Source of the DNA: Wuchereria bancrofti | Lineage: Eukaryota; Nematoda; Chromadorea; Rhabditida; Onchocercidae | Reading direction: 5' to 3' | NCBI GenBank assembly: GCA_005281725.1 | Contig: SSBO01000008.1 | Location: 3,454,671-3,518,670, forward strand | Length of the DNA: 64,000 nucleotides | Part shown: positions 22,238 to 33,646 of the stretch, piece by piece | Layout: each line of letters opens with the position of its first letter | How positions within the stretch are numbered: the stretch's first letter is position 1 | Position numbers and translations under genes: made by a program | Notes under the pieces: generated by a model | The model's input: only the letters and a program-made list of their open reading frames with translations | Told to the model about the DNA's origin: nothing | The model's database searches: none

Positions 22238-22315
22238 CATTCCATTTCATTTCATTACATTCCATTTCATTCCATTCCATTGCATTTCATCTCATTTCAT
22301 TCCATTTTATTCTAT
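22238..22315. repeat. ATTCC/ATTTC pentanucleotide array
   Basis: Irregular tandem CATTCCATTTCATT-type pentamers. It is the reverse complement of the type of array at 13645, about 8.5 kb away. Confidence 0.9.
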
Positions 22316-23443
22316 ATTTGCACTACAAGAAGAATCTATGTTTGTAAGCGTAAGGATAACTAATAAAAATAACTAATGCTTCTACTTCTTATTTCTATTT
22401 CACTAATTTACCATATCGATGATAACAGGTGTAAAAGAAGAATAAAACTTAATTACATACTTCTATAATTTCATTAAATAATAAAATGATGAAATGAAAT
22501 ATGGACAATACAATGAAAGATAAAATATTAATGATTGAAAAAGATATTGTGAAGATAGATATCATCTAAGAAGATTTCGTGCTAACTTTGTTGACGTCAC
22601 TTTACAGCAGTGAAATAATTTGCTATCTCATATTGATGGTGGCAGTATTAGAAGTTATTGAAACTTTTTGCAAACAGATTATATTAGATAAATTAATTCC
22701 ATTCTGCATGACATTATGAAATTAAGATATAAGGTGCACTATGCATATCAGAAAAGGCGTCAGTCTAAATGAAACTAATTTTACTACGTTGTTTATATGA
22801 GTAATTTGAAAATTAATTTCTGAATTTTTCTTTAAATGATATGATATTCAACAATGTGTTATGTTTCATTCATTGTTAAAAAGAATATGCCATGATTGGA
22901 TACTACGAAAATAGTATGTATGAGATATAATCAAATAAAATTTTACGAAACAAATGAAAGTTACTAAAACTTTCCCAATTAATTGCTTGGTAAAAATAAA
23001 TCACTCTTAACGTGATCTTTATATAAATGTATATCAGTTTTTTTTCAAAATCGTTTGTTAAAAATGTCCAACATCTACAATTCCTTACTGAATGGAGTGA
23101 ACTATTGCAATACGAAATAATTTATAAATTAAAAATTCCCAATAATTAGTAAACAAATAAGGAGCAGGAAGAGGAGCACAAATAATGACACCGAATAACA
23201 GACATATGAAAAGACTATAAATCATTGATCGTCAATAAATGGGCCATATTTTCGTTAAATCATTCGACAAACAGATATAGAAAAAGACTAGTTTCAAACA
23301 AACACTATAATTGAGCTCTGTTTCAATCAAGAAACAATCTAAAACATTTTCAACTTAACGACATTCCACTTTAAACAGAAATATGTATTTTTTGTACAGA
23401 AGCTGTTCTTAAAATAAGAATCAAGGAAATGTGAGCGCCGATA

Positions 23444-24896
23444 TTACAAGTTTATATTGATAATAGACTCATCGCAACTCAAATGGCTGGATGCTAATTC
23501 AAATTGAAAATCAGAAATTTTGGAGGCAGCTTCGATAATACTTCGCTCTTCATCTGATAAGTGATCGTTTAACTTATATAAAGCATGCAAAATTTCCAAT
23601 TTCTTTGCTTCATATGTTTCGTTTGATATTTTTCGTAAGCGATGCTCGGCTTCTACCTAAAATTTGGTTGCTCACGTTACATCAACAATAAACATTTACA
23701 TTATATCAATAAACTAAACAAACTCTCGAATACACTAACCTCACTGTCCGAAATTTGATGATACATAAATCCTTCCATATCATACTGATAAATCAAGAAA
23801 TCTCCCATATACTACTCTACTCCCAAGATTTTAAACTAAGTACTTCACACCGCATTCACTAAACAGTCGAATGTTCCATCACTGATATCCTATAATATTC
23901 CCTCTTTCCGTTTTTCACTATCAGTGATCGAAATTCTACGAGAGCACTCTCGTACCTTTTTATAAGTTTTAACTTTACCAAAAAACTAACCTGCATCAGT
24001 TTCTGCCGAAGTAAAGCAGGTTCTTTTTTGGCAAAAATTGCCACAATTTCCGGCGTTTTAAATGCTTGACTGATCGCATTTTGGATCGCCTAAATAAAAT
24101 AAGTAAAGAAAAACAAACAAACAATAAAACAAATAAACGCAAGAATAATTTTGTAATCATTCTGACACATCTACCTGAGAATTCCCAGTAGTTATAATTA
24201 AGTATTCTATTTACTAATAAAAAATTCTCACAATAAAATTACCATTTTTGTAGCAGTTAGCTCATCAGTTAACGAAAAATCACCACATTTCATACGATCC
24301 AATGTTCGTTCCAGTTCCTGAAAAACAATTTGTCAAAATAGAACATTTACAACAAGCAATACGTAGTTTCATCCACAATACAAAAATATGTGAAAATTCG
24401 CAAAAAGGCACGAAAATGTGCAAAGTGTTAAACTCATTAAATTTCAGAAAGATGAAAGCATACTACCTTCAATTGCTCTACTGTTTCATTCTTCATTTCC
24501 AGGTATTCATCGTTATCCAACGAATCCCTAAAAACACAACACTTCATATCGAATATTGTCATGTACCTCCAAAATACAATAACTTTTCTAAAACATACTG
24601 CGGTAGTAAAAGCCCATGATAAGAAAAAATTAATTACATTACAAAAAATCAAAATCTGATATCAAACTTGTATATAAAAAATGAGATTCAAGATTTTATC
24701 AAATATTTCTAGTGAAAACACCTCTATATTCCTTCCTTCCTCTTCAGAATTCAATTTACGGATCATATCTGTATCTGTAATACATCTGAACACAGTTAAA
24801 AACCTAATTTTCTTGTTCAATTTCAGCCAGCTGTGACATAAGACGATCTAGCTGACTTCGTATACTCGATATCAATATTGAATCATCATCATCCAT
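23444..24896 (-). CDS. LZIC homologue (leucine zipper and ICAT-domain protein), with a junction defect
   Basis: Exons (minus strand): 24896-24804, 24527-24467, 24317-24243, 24089-23991, 23811-23740, 23656-23444. The product, about 200 residues, follows human LZIC (190) from memory: N-terminal zipper SQLDRLMSQLAEIEQ, then LDNDEYLEMKNETVEQLK, then LTDELTATKM, then AIQNAISQAFKTPEIVAIF, KKEPALLRQKL, and the ICAT-like tail EAKKLEILHALYKLNDHLS. The ICAT domain binds beta-catenin in vertebrate ICAT; LZIC itself is poorly understood. Exons 2-6 join perfectly. Exon 1 is 93 nt and ends in an in-frame TAG directly before GTTTTT, whereas exon 2 needs two leftover bases. One base fewer in AATTAG would restore the frame as EN-R-DSLDNDEY. 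So this is a sequence error, an unusual splice or a damaged gene. The family call is strong. Confidence 0.85.
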
Positions 24897-26290
24897 TCAG
24901 TTCTGTAATTTCATTTCAGTTTGATGGAAATACAACAAAATATAATCATAATAACGATAACGATAACTAGAATTAGTTTCTAAAATTTTTAACCTATTCT
25001 GACAATTATTAAATAATACAACTAACAACACTGTCATTTATTCCCGAATTTTAAACTAAATTTCCTCAAGCAACCAATCGATGAAAATTTAGTAAAGAAA
25101 CATAATCTGTCAACAGCTGTATATAGATTCATTTGATCTGGTTATTATTGTTAAATTTCTACTCCAAAGGTGTTATTTTGATTAATTAATAGAGGACGAG
25201 AGTTAATGAATCACTTAATCAATCAAAATCTTGTTTCCAATCAAACATTCTTTGTGCAAATCACATTTTCGAATTGGCCTACTTCGTAAATTGCTCTCTT
25301 CCTTCTACTTCCGGAAACAAACCTCAGAATACTCCCTTTTCCTCCGGTCGTCATCCGGAAACTTTCCGACTACCACTACTGGATCAACATCTTTCGTAAG
25401 GACAAGTATTCAGCGGTTCGGCCTTCAATTATTATTTGACGTAATAGAGGTAGATGACACGTCCGTGTGTCAACCCGCCAGGCTTTGATGACACGGGCGG
25501 ATGACATGCCGAACGGTTGTGTTATTAAATTTGTTAAATTAATTATGTTTTGAATGTGCAAGTAGTTTTACGTGAATTTGTTGGTATTTCTTGAACAATG
25601 ATGCATGCTATAGCCAATTAGTCTGTACAGATCGAAAGGTCAACTGAACATGCAAAGAATGGAAATATTCTCTAATAGTGCTTTCTTCTTTTCTTGCTAT
25701 TGATCTGTGCATAATTTATATTGGAGAAATCATTTGGAAAAGACCCGAGATATCTCATAAAATATTTGGAGTAGTAGGAATTCTAAATTTCACGTTCAGA
25801 GCTAAATTTCACGTGTGTGTGACTTGTTTAATCGTAGTAATAATGTTCATTTTTTCTTTTCAAAATAACAAATCATCATTGTTCATAACAGATAATGTTG
25901 TTTTCATTCTAATAATTATTTTTATAGAATTTATTTATACCTGCAATTTTTTCTAATATTCGTGCTTCAATTCAAAATTATGACGTGGAATGCATAGTTT
26001 TTAACCAAAGAACGGCGCATTTTCAGTATGGCAGATCGTGAAATACGAGTTTTTTGTCATTCTGGTACTTTGTCCTTTGTAGAATTAGTTTCCCAAACAA
26101 AAATTTTCGAACGAAAATATATGGCATTGATGAGCCATATTCCGTTATCCCATTATATTCGCTTTATTTCGAAGAGTAATTTTGAACAGTTAATTTTTCT
26201 AGAATGGTTTTTTTTCAACGCTTGTTTACGCTGTGACTTTTCAGTACCGTATTTAACTATGGATTTACAATGCACATTATGATTTTTTAG
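24897..26290. promoter_or_regulatory. Divergent intergenic region between LZIC and the SPOP-like gene
   Basis: Shared 5' region of two head-to-head genes. The part at 25230-25520 is clearly less AT-rich. It has a CRE/ATF-like TGACGTAA (25437-25444), three GATGACA copies (about 25453, 25487, 25500) and 7-bp inverted arms GTTCGGC and GCCGAAC about 80 bp apart. Promoter activity is inferred from position and composition. Open frames here (25231-25488, 26028-26282) match no family I know and are not called. Confidence 0.4.
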
Positions 26291-26299
26291 GTGTGCGGT
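26281..26299 (+). other. Probable trans-splice acceptor of the SPOP-like gene
   Basis: GATTTTTTAG followed by nine bases and then the ATG at 26300. No upstream exon joins in phase, so SL addition is the simplest reading. Confidence 0.5.
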
Positions 26300-29200
26300 A
26301 TGAATAGATCGGAGAAATATACGTGTGACACGTCACCTAGTACATATACGAAGAGTTCCTATATTACTCCAGTGGATGCACTGCACCTCAGTCAACAGTG
26401 GAAAGTAAGATTAAAAATACTCTGTTTAACAAATAGAAATATTTGCATCTCTTTTGTTTAATGTAAAAGATTAAGCTTGTGCTCAACTGTAAGCAAAATA
26501 AAGGATAAAATAATAAGGACGTCAAGTATGGATAGTAACAACTAGTGAAAAATTTGTCACAAATAATGTAAGTATGTGACGAAGGAATCTAGCTTTGCGA
26601 AATTTAATAACTGGTACAATGTCAGACGAAATATTCAGTGTTAGTTGTTACTTGGGTCATAAGAGCGGGCAAGATTTTTCGGTTAGAATCAGAATAAAAA
26701 TGGTGTGTCTTATCGGTGATATGAATTAAAGACGACAGAGGAGTAATTCATACTTTCTGTACATTAGGAATTATCAACGAAAGAGCAAAAAACTTAAATG
26801 AGACTGGATATAATAGAGACTCTGATTATTTGATATAAAGTTTTCTGATGATGCATTGAAGATAGCATTAGTTTGCCAGTGAATTACGTATTGATTTTAG
26901 CGGTTATAGATTGACTTTAGACGCAGCAATACTGACTTCATAAGACGATCCATTTATTCGTTTTTACGGTAAAACTAAATAGAGGTTTTTTTTTTCAGTG
27001 ACTTGCTTAGGTTTAGAAATGTTACAACATTCAATATCCATTGTAACTGAGGAGAATAATGGGTTAATATTGAGGCGCTGAAAGCCACACCATCTTTCCT
27101 TGCTTAGAAAATTGCAAGCAGAAATTTATGTCGTTAAGATGGTAAGTTTTTACTGATGAATCTGATGGGATTTATCGAAAATGAATCAAGCCTTTGTAAA
27201 TTCAATTTTTTGTTAAGCAAAAGGAGCTGATTTCATGAAAAGTCGTTTTGTTACTGCCATTGGCAAATGATGGCATATAACTGCATTGCTGTAGCTGATG
27301 GACACTTAGGTGATAGGGGAAGTTGTTATAAACTTTTAAAAGCATGAGGAGTTGGAGAAAGTACAGTCGAAGAGTTCAACAAGTTTTAAGAAACTAAATC
27401 ATGCGATATTAAAAGTGATATTTAAATAATTTTTGTACATATATAAATGCTATTTGTAACTGTCAACTTATGGACTTGGCTTAACAACTACTGTTGATGA
27501 AGCAATAGTTTAAATAAGAGGTTGGAAAGATTTTTTTTTCTTTAATACCATCTTTTTTCTTTAATAGCAACGGTTTAATGGATTGCGTGGAATTAGTGTG
27601 AAGCGCATCATAATGAAATTCTTGCAGATTGAGAACTTCACAACTCTCGTGAAACTTGCGCTACCAGGAAACTGCTTACGAACAGGTTTGTTCCGCCACC
27701 CGCAACTTCCGGAAGCTTTCTGGCAGCTGTGTTTGTATCCGGGAGGGAAGCGAGCTGAAAATGCAAATAACGTTTCATTATTCCTGAAAATGTCTTCTAC
27801 ATCACCAACGAAAGAGGTGTGAAATTCGTTAAGGACTTTTATAATATGCAAAAATCAAATATTTAGCATTTTATTATTTCCATTAAATTCATTTCGGTCA
27901 CCATGTTTTCATTTTCATCTCTGTTCGGTTCGATCCAGTTTTCGGTTTGAATATTATAAGTCAATTGGTTTGAATTTTATATTTTTGTTCAGGTACGTAT
28001 TAAAGTGGAATATCGGTTTCATTTTTTAAACGATAAAGGAGTGGCGCTATTCAGCAATGTCAACGTTGGTGAATTTCATGCTAAACCTCCCAAAGGTGGA
28101 CATTCCTGGGGTCTGCGCAATATCCCCAAGCAAAAGGTTATGAATTGTTATTCGTAATTAATTAATAAATAGTTGAATGTAAGTTGGGTTTTTTTTTAAA
28201 GGAGCATCAGTTACTTCATCAACACGATTTATAAAGTTCGAGAGAAGTTTGAAGTTTAAGAGTATAAAGTTTGAAAAGAGAAGGGGAAGTTGTCACTTGA
28301 GGGAGACTCTATTTTACACTTTGTTTTGAGAAAGAAACGAAAACTTTTAAATAATGTTATGTATTTTGATGGACTGGATGTCCTTTTTCCTTCGTTTTTT
28401 CTTTGCTACCGTGAAAGGCGAGTAATGATAATGATATGAAGTGTTTAGATTTTGAACTGCGTACGGGATGATGGTTCACTTGTTATATCATGCCATATTG
28501 AATTGTTACCGGACATCAACCATACTCAGTGTTACAATTCTTGGAAGTTGCTTAATACAAATGCCCGAACGGTAGGTACTTTTGCATTTTCTTTTGAATT
28601 GCACTTTCTTGATTAGAATTCTTTCGCCAGTCACATCTGATTTAGGTAAGTGGTGATTTCGTGAAGCGGCAATTAGCAGCATTTGACAATGGTTTTATGG
28701 CTGACTGCGTTTTGGAATGTTCTGGAAGACAGATTCCTGTTAACAAATTTGTTTTATCAGCTCACTCAGAGGCAAGTCTACTTATACTTTGCTGAAGTAA
28801 GTTAAATCATTACTAAATACTAAATATATATATATATATATATATATTTATAAATATGCGAAGAGATATTAAATATATTGACGGAATGAGAAAAGAACGA
28901 CATTTTCTAGAGAGATAATATTGTTGCAGGTATTTAAAGCGATGTTTTCGTATGATGAGTTGATAGAAAGTACGGAGAAGAAAGTTATTATTGAAGATGC
29001 TGAATATGAAGCTGTTAGGTATTCAATTATTTTTTATTTTCGCTGTGCTTTAAAGTTGATAATAATCATTTCTTATACATAAAAGCTATATACTTTATTT
29101 TTACTAATCGTCTTCTAGTTAATGACTCACCACAAATTATTGTTTGCATTTAGCATTTTGCAATATTCATTCGAAGAAAGTTTGTGTCAAGTTGCCTTCG

Positions 29201-29925
29201 ACTTTTATAGAATTTTGTAGGTGTATGCTGCGATATATGTACACGGGGGAAATGGAACTGGATACCGAAGTGGCAAATGTACTAATATTAGCAGAAAGAT
29301 ATCAAATGGACGATCTTAAATTGATTTGCGAGCGAAAACTTTGCAATCAGATTGATAAAAATAATATTGGAGAGATGCTGTATTTGGCTGACCTCTATAA
29401 CTGTAAAATACTCCGAAGAGCTGCAGTCGATTTGGTAAGTATGCGGATGACTTTAGAACCACGTCTTTCTTTCCCTTTGTATACATATTTAAAGAATTTC
29501 CTGGCTACCCTGCAACTTCATTTAGATACTTGCTCCGTTTTGATCTTTGTTCTTTCATTCCTTTGTTTTAAAACGAGATAATCCATATCCCTTCTTTATG
29601 CTATCAATTGTTGTTCCTTTGCTTTTTTAATCGCTTCAATTTCAGTAAGCTCCCGACTTATTTTTTCTGCTTCAGATTTTAATAAATATGCTTTTACGTT
29701 AGTGCATTTACATCCCTATGGGTCATTCAAATTGAGTAGTTACAGCTACGCACAAACCATTCCGTGTTTGCGTCACACGCTTGGCGATTACTGAAAGAAA
29801 CGAACCCACATCTTGTCACGGAGGTAATGGAGAAAGCGATTTTTGGTGAAGAATCGCCGCCACTGAAGCGACAACGTCACCAGAAAATGCTGCTTTCACA
29901 ACCTTCGGATGATGAATCTGTTTAA
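26300..29925 (+). CDS. SPOP-like MATH and BTB/POZ domain protein (CUL3 adaptor)
   Basis: Exons: 26300-26404, 27568-27816, 27993-28136, 28449-28571, 28646-28771, 28930-29018, 29221-29434, 29746-29925; 409 residues, all in phase. MATH domain roughly residues 45-190 (IENFTTL, PEAFWQLCLYPGGKR, VRIKVEYRFHFLND, GHSWGLRNIPK). BTB roughly 218-325 (MADCVLECSGRQIPVNKFVL, HSEVFKAMFS, MLRYMYTGEMELD, LILAERYQMDDLKLICER). A BACK/3-box-like part (SHAWRLLKETNPHLVTEVME) follows, then a basic C-terminal PPLKRQRHQK that resembles the nuclear signal at the end of human SPOP. The expected role is substrate recognition for CUL3 ubiquitin ligase: MATH binds the substrate and BTB binds CUL3. The intron after 28771 starts with GCAAGT (GC-AG type). 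AATAAA lies at 30278-30283. Whether it is the SPOP orthologue or another BATH-family member is open. Confidence 0.93.
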
Positions 29926-30438
29926 AATGTCCCTTATGTTATCTTGAATGCTCTGTGAATATTCTTCAGAGCTCTTCTGTGTGTTCACAGCAAACAATCA
30001 TGTTTGTTCTCCTATGCTACGTCTCTCATTCTCGATATTTGTTAATTTTGAGTAGACGCTTCTACCACTGGTATGTACAGTAACATCTAACTGTTTTGCA
30101 TAGCACAGAACACCAGATTTTGGGCTTTTATGATTCCTCAATCCGGGCTATTCAACAAGATGATTAAAAACTAAAAACCTCGTCGATTTCTGGTCAGCAT
30201 ATTTTTTCCGGGAAGGATTATTTCTTTACACGTTGTATGGGTATTCCAGTTTTATTTCACTAATATTTGCTGAACAAAATAAATTTGAGTGAGAATTATC
30301 AAACACAAATATTTATAAAATTATAAATTTTCATAGAAGAAATATGAAAATATAGTGGGATATAAATCCAGTCGGGTCAAGATTACACAACATAATCATA
30401 AAATTTTCACACGAAGTAGTAACAATGAAGGGACACGC
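29926..30438. other. Convergent 3' ends of the SPOP-like gene and tdp-1
   Basis: Non-coding. It has a plus-strand AATAAA at 30278-30283 for the SPOP-like gene and a minus-strand AATAAA at 30251-30256 for tdp-1, so the two 3' UTRs probably overlap by some tens of bases in antisense. No other plus-strand AATAAA was seen between the SPOP-like stop and this site. Confidence 0.6.
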
Positions 30439-32780
30439 TTATCGCCAGCTTCTAGATGAATTACCCGATCCGTAACTACCGCTTCCCGCATACCCACCTC
30501 CACCATACATGTCTCCGGAACGACTGCCATAACCACCAGAGGATGGAAAATCGTCAAACAAGCTCCGTGTTCGTCCAGCATATGGATCATCATTGTAATA
30601 ACCTTTCCGACTTATTGGCTCGTCATCCCATCGACCGTAGGACGATCGATATGGATGCGAACGATAATCCCTCATTCCAGAGTAACGGACAGGTTCCGAT
30701 TCCTGTTTCTTTGGACGAGGTATACTAACATAAATACTCTTACCAGCACAAACGAAATCACGAATTTGGCAAAGACGTTTAACTACTTTCGGGTCATTCA
30801 GCGAGACGTACGCGAAACCACGGCAAGGCTTAGGTAGGAACACTCGCTCAACCTGCAACACAAAAAGCTCTTCAAATGTTTTTATTTCCCAAAAATATTT
30901 GGAAAGAGAACAAACGCGGCTTGATTCCAAAACCAAGAAGCGCCGCGTCTCCTCATCTTGATTTTTTAGCCTGAACTGCATCCTCACTTGCCCAAAAAAA
31001 CTTTTATTCCCAACCTCCTTTCTCCATATTTTCACTTTCCTTGTTGAGATTACAAAAACATTTTTCATGCAATCATCACAAACATGAACTCCAGAAGAAA
31101 AAAAGATTTGTGGAAGAGAAAGATCTTAACATCTGTGGATCAAAATACCTTGGCAAGTGGTGATATTTTCTTCGCCTCTTCATCAAATAATTTGTGAAGG
31201 TCTGTTTCTGTAATTTCAGCATACACTCGGCCGACATAAATTTTCGTTGTGATTCGGTCATCTTGGTCTCCACCATCCTGTCCATGATCTGGATATTTGA
31301 CCTGGAAAACTCTTTATGTCCATATATTATTATAACAAAAAAGTCAGAAACAGAAATTACTACTAACTTGAGCCATGCGACCGTCAATGTAGAAATCGCC
31401 TTCTTTTAGCACCTTTTCTTGATCCTCCAAAGTTTTCATTTTAATAAAACCATAGCCTCTAGGAAGACCTGTTCTGTAATCCTTCTTCACCTGAAAAGAC
31501 TCGAATATTAATATTATAGCAACATATCTCTATAACCACGATTTTTTTTTCAAAAAAACCAATTTTACCCAAATTTTTGGATAATGATTTAGACACACCA
31601 TAGATATTGACGCCAGATTACACCCACCTGCACTCACATCGTTCATCGACCTCCCTTCCCTCATTCCCACTTATAGTAGTTAGCTGAATATGGCTAACTT
31701 GTCAGCGTGATATTAACTACTGAAATAAAGTCCCGAAAGGTGCATAATAGACCAGAGGAAGCAAACGTCAAAATCAAATTACGAAAAAAAAAGTAATCAT
31801 TTGTGCTGATATGTAAATTCAAGAATGGAACCTCAGCGTATTGCACTTCACCGTACTGCTCGAAAAACTTTTTGAGCTGTTCCTCAGTAGTTTTGAATGA
31901 TAGATTGCGGACGAATAGATCAACGGGCATGTTTAATCGATCAGTCTGTCCGCACTGTCCTTCCAGTCTGTCACTCGACGATAACGCTAAAACATCCAGC
32001 TGAACGTGTCAACAGCATAAATAAAGCGTCAATATGTGAGATGGAACACAAACCGGACTGTCACTGATTCTGCTACCACTTCACCGGGTGTGTCATCCTG
32101 AATCCCAGAAAGAGGGAGGATAAACTTCTACAAAACTTACAATCATCGATGATCGCTACATAGCGATGACCGTGCCAACCTCCTTTCGGCGCCAACACAC
32201 ATTTTTTTCCCTCATCCACTCTGCAAAAGGATGTAATATCTGATAACGGTTCCAACTTTGTATGTCAACTCTTATAATTCTGCATTAGAGTAAGAGATCA
32301 TAAAAATCACGGAATCACTTACGGGAGGCTACGGAATAAGCCAGTTGCAGGATTCTTATACTTCAATCCGACTGCCTTCGGAAAAGAATGCGACAACGTG
32401 AAACATGGCAAAGTACCATCAGATGCTAGAGGTAGCTCAAGTGGTGTACAATCTTCATCTTCCGTGGCACAAACACATACATGATCCACCTCTTCACCAT
32501 CTGCCGCTGCTTAATAATAAAAATACTCGTACAATTTCTCATCTCGAAACCAACCATTCTCAATTTAACTGATACTTTTCGCTCGATTCTAGAGATGCCT
32601 ATTTATTTTGCTTTCAGCTTACAAGATAGGGATGGAGAGCTGAAAGAGTGAACTCTTAAATGTATACCTACCTGATGTATCTTGATTATTTTCCTGTTCA
32701 CCAGCATCGTTTTCTTTCGTCTTCGCACATTCCTCTTCCTCTTCTTCTTCTTCACGTGGTGGTATGTCGACGTCACTCAT
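30439..32780 (-). CDS. tdp-1: TDP-43 orthologue (TAR DNA-binding protein)
   Basis: Exons (minus strand): 32780-32672, 32509-32323, 32220-32141, 31986-31832, 31490-31368, 31301-31149, 30852-30439; 406 residues (human 414), all in phase. After a Glu-rich start, residues about 43-125 match the TDP-43 N-terminal domain (CTPLELPLASDGTL, SFPKAVGLKYKNPATG, GGWHGHRYVAIIDD). RRM1 about 148-222 has RNP2 LFVRNL and RNP1 RGYGFIKM. RRM2 about 238-312 has RNP2 IYVGRV and RNP1 RGFAYVSL, with the FLPKPCRGFAYV stretch typical of the family. The tail (315-406) is Arg/Ser/Tyr/Gly-rich. Family members bind UG-rich RNA and control splicing and RNA stability in the nucleus. The linker before RRM1 (LSSSDRLEGQCGQTDRLNMP) lacks the KRK...KVKR bipartite nuclear signal of human TDP-43. 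ACTGAAAG separates TTTTAG from the ATG, a likely SL site. Confidence 0.95.
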
Positions 32781-32795
32781 CTTTCAGTCTAAAAT
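32781..32795 (-). other. Probable trans-splice acceptor of tdp-1
   Basis: On the minus strand TTTTAATTTTAG is followed by ACTGAAAG and the ATG at 32780. It is an intron-like acceptor with an 8-nt leader. Confidence 0.55.
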
Positions 32796-33646
32796 TAAAA
32801 AGCAATGTCTGACTCATTCTTTAACATACGCTTGGATCTATAAATTATGAACAACTCAGACACCAAAACTATGACATCTGAATTATTCCACGTGCAATTT
32901 TTAGTCTCTTATTTTGATATCATCAACAATTCTCACTTTCATATATTATTTCATATAATTCAGTGTATTTATCTAAATAAAGCAGAAGTAATTTTGAATA
33001 AAAACTTAAAAAAATTAAATCATAGCATTTCCAAAAGAATGAATATCACCACCATTGAGAGTACCACAGAACCACACCATGACTCATTCAGGTTGTCAAG
33101 TCATGGCACCTCCAATTCCGGAATGAACCCCCCATCAACCATGGAACAACCATCTTGTCCACTTCTTGTTATGTTGTGGCCCTTGACTCGTTATGAAATA
33201 GAAGAAGATCAGGCTTGTGAATGACTATAAGGTATGGCCAAATTACTTTGTTTAGCCAATTATTTTTGTTAAGTTATCCGGACAAAATATGCTAATAGCT
33301 CATCGTTTTTTTAGTGAAAAAAAAAAAAAGATTAAAGCACTAAAAATGAAAATTTTAAAGTTGAAAAGTCGGTGCAACACTGGACGCGGAATTACGGAAT
33401 TTGGAAATATTTTTGGCGAAATATTACAAAGTATATAATTATGAGAAAATGTATTCAAAAAGGTATGTTACAATGAGAAGAAGCATTTATACTTTCATAT
33501 TTATTCGAATTACAATTGTAATTCATATTTTAGATTAGCTTAGCTTACTATCATATATTCACTTTTATATAACCGATATTGTGCATAGAATAGAATATGG
33601 GAATATCTCATAATATTTGTTATGTGATACTAACAGTGTCCATTAT
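32796..33646. promoter_or_regulatory. Head-to-head region between tdp-1 and the C1orf43 homologue
   Basis: About 0.85 kb between divergent start codons, so it should carry both promoters. A 125-codon open frame at 32847-33224 has no recognisable domain and no splice continuity with either gene. A second possible first exon for the right-hand gene (ATG at 33597) lies here. Confidence 0.4.

Larger units (their letters stand above)
11537..23443. other. Long AT-rich gene-poor region
   Basis: About 12 kb with no exon I could support on either strand. It consists of A/T homopolymers, short tandem arrays (listed separately), CT/GA tracts near 12823-12857, 15138-15171, 16944-16977 and 19250-19285, and one G-rich purine island at 21940-22150. 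Its left part would hold the promoter or enhancers of the minus-strand zinc-finger gene. Unrecognised non-coding RNA genes cannot be excluded. Confidence 0.6.

Noticed and set aside
24302..24652. Overlapping open frames on both strands inside LZIC
   Set aside because: They are shadows of LZIC exons 2-3 and their introns.
24720..24790. Extra LZIC exon (MIRKLNSEEEGRNIE) between exons 1 and 2
   Set aside because: It would end in phase 0 while exon 2 needs two leftover bases, and known LZIC proteins have no insertion at that point.
26028..26282. 84-codon frame (MADREIRVF) as first exon of the SPOP-like gene
   Set aside because: No donor joins it in phase to the exon at 26300, and the downstream ATG has its own acceptor-like site.
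26405..27567. Intron 1 of the SPOP-like gene as a possible bacterial insertion
   Set aside because: It is less AT-rich than the deserts, but the frames I translated gave no recognisable protein; only a database search could decide.
32847..33224. 125-codon open frame between tdp-1 and the C1orf43 homologue
   Set aside because: No recognisable domain, no splice continuity, and no sign of coding constraint.
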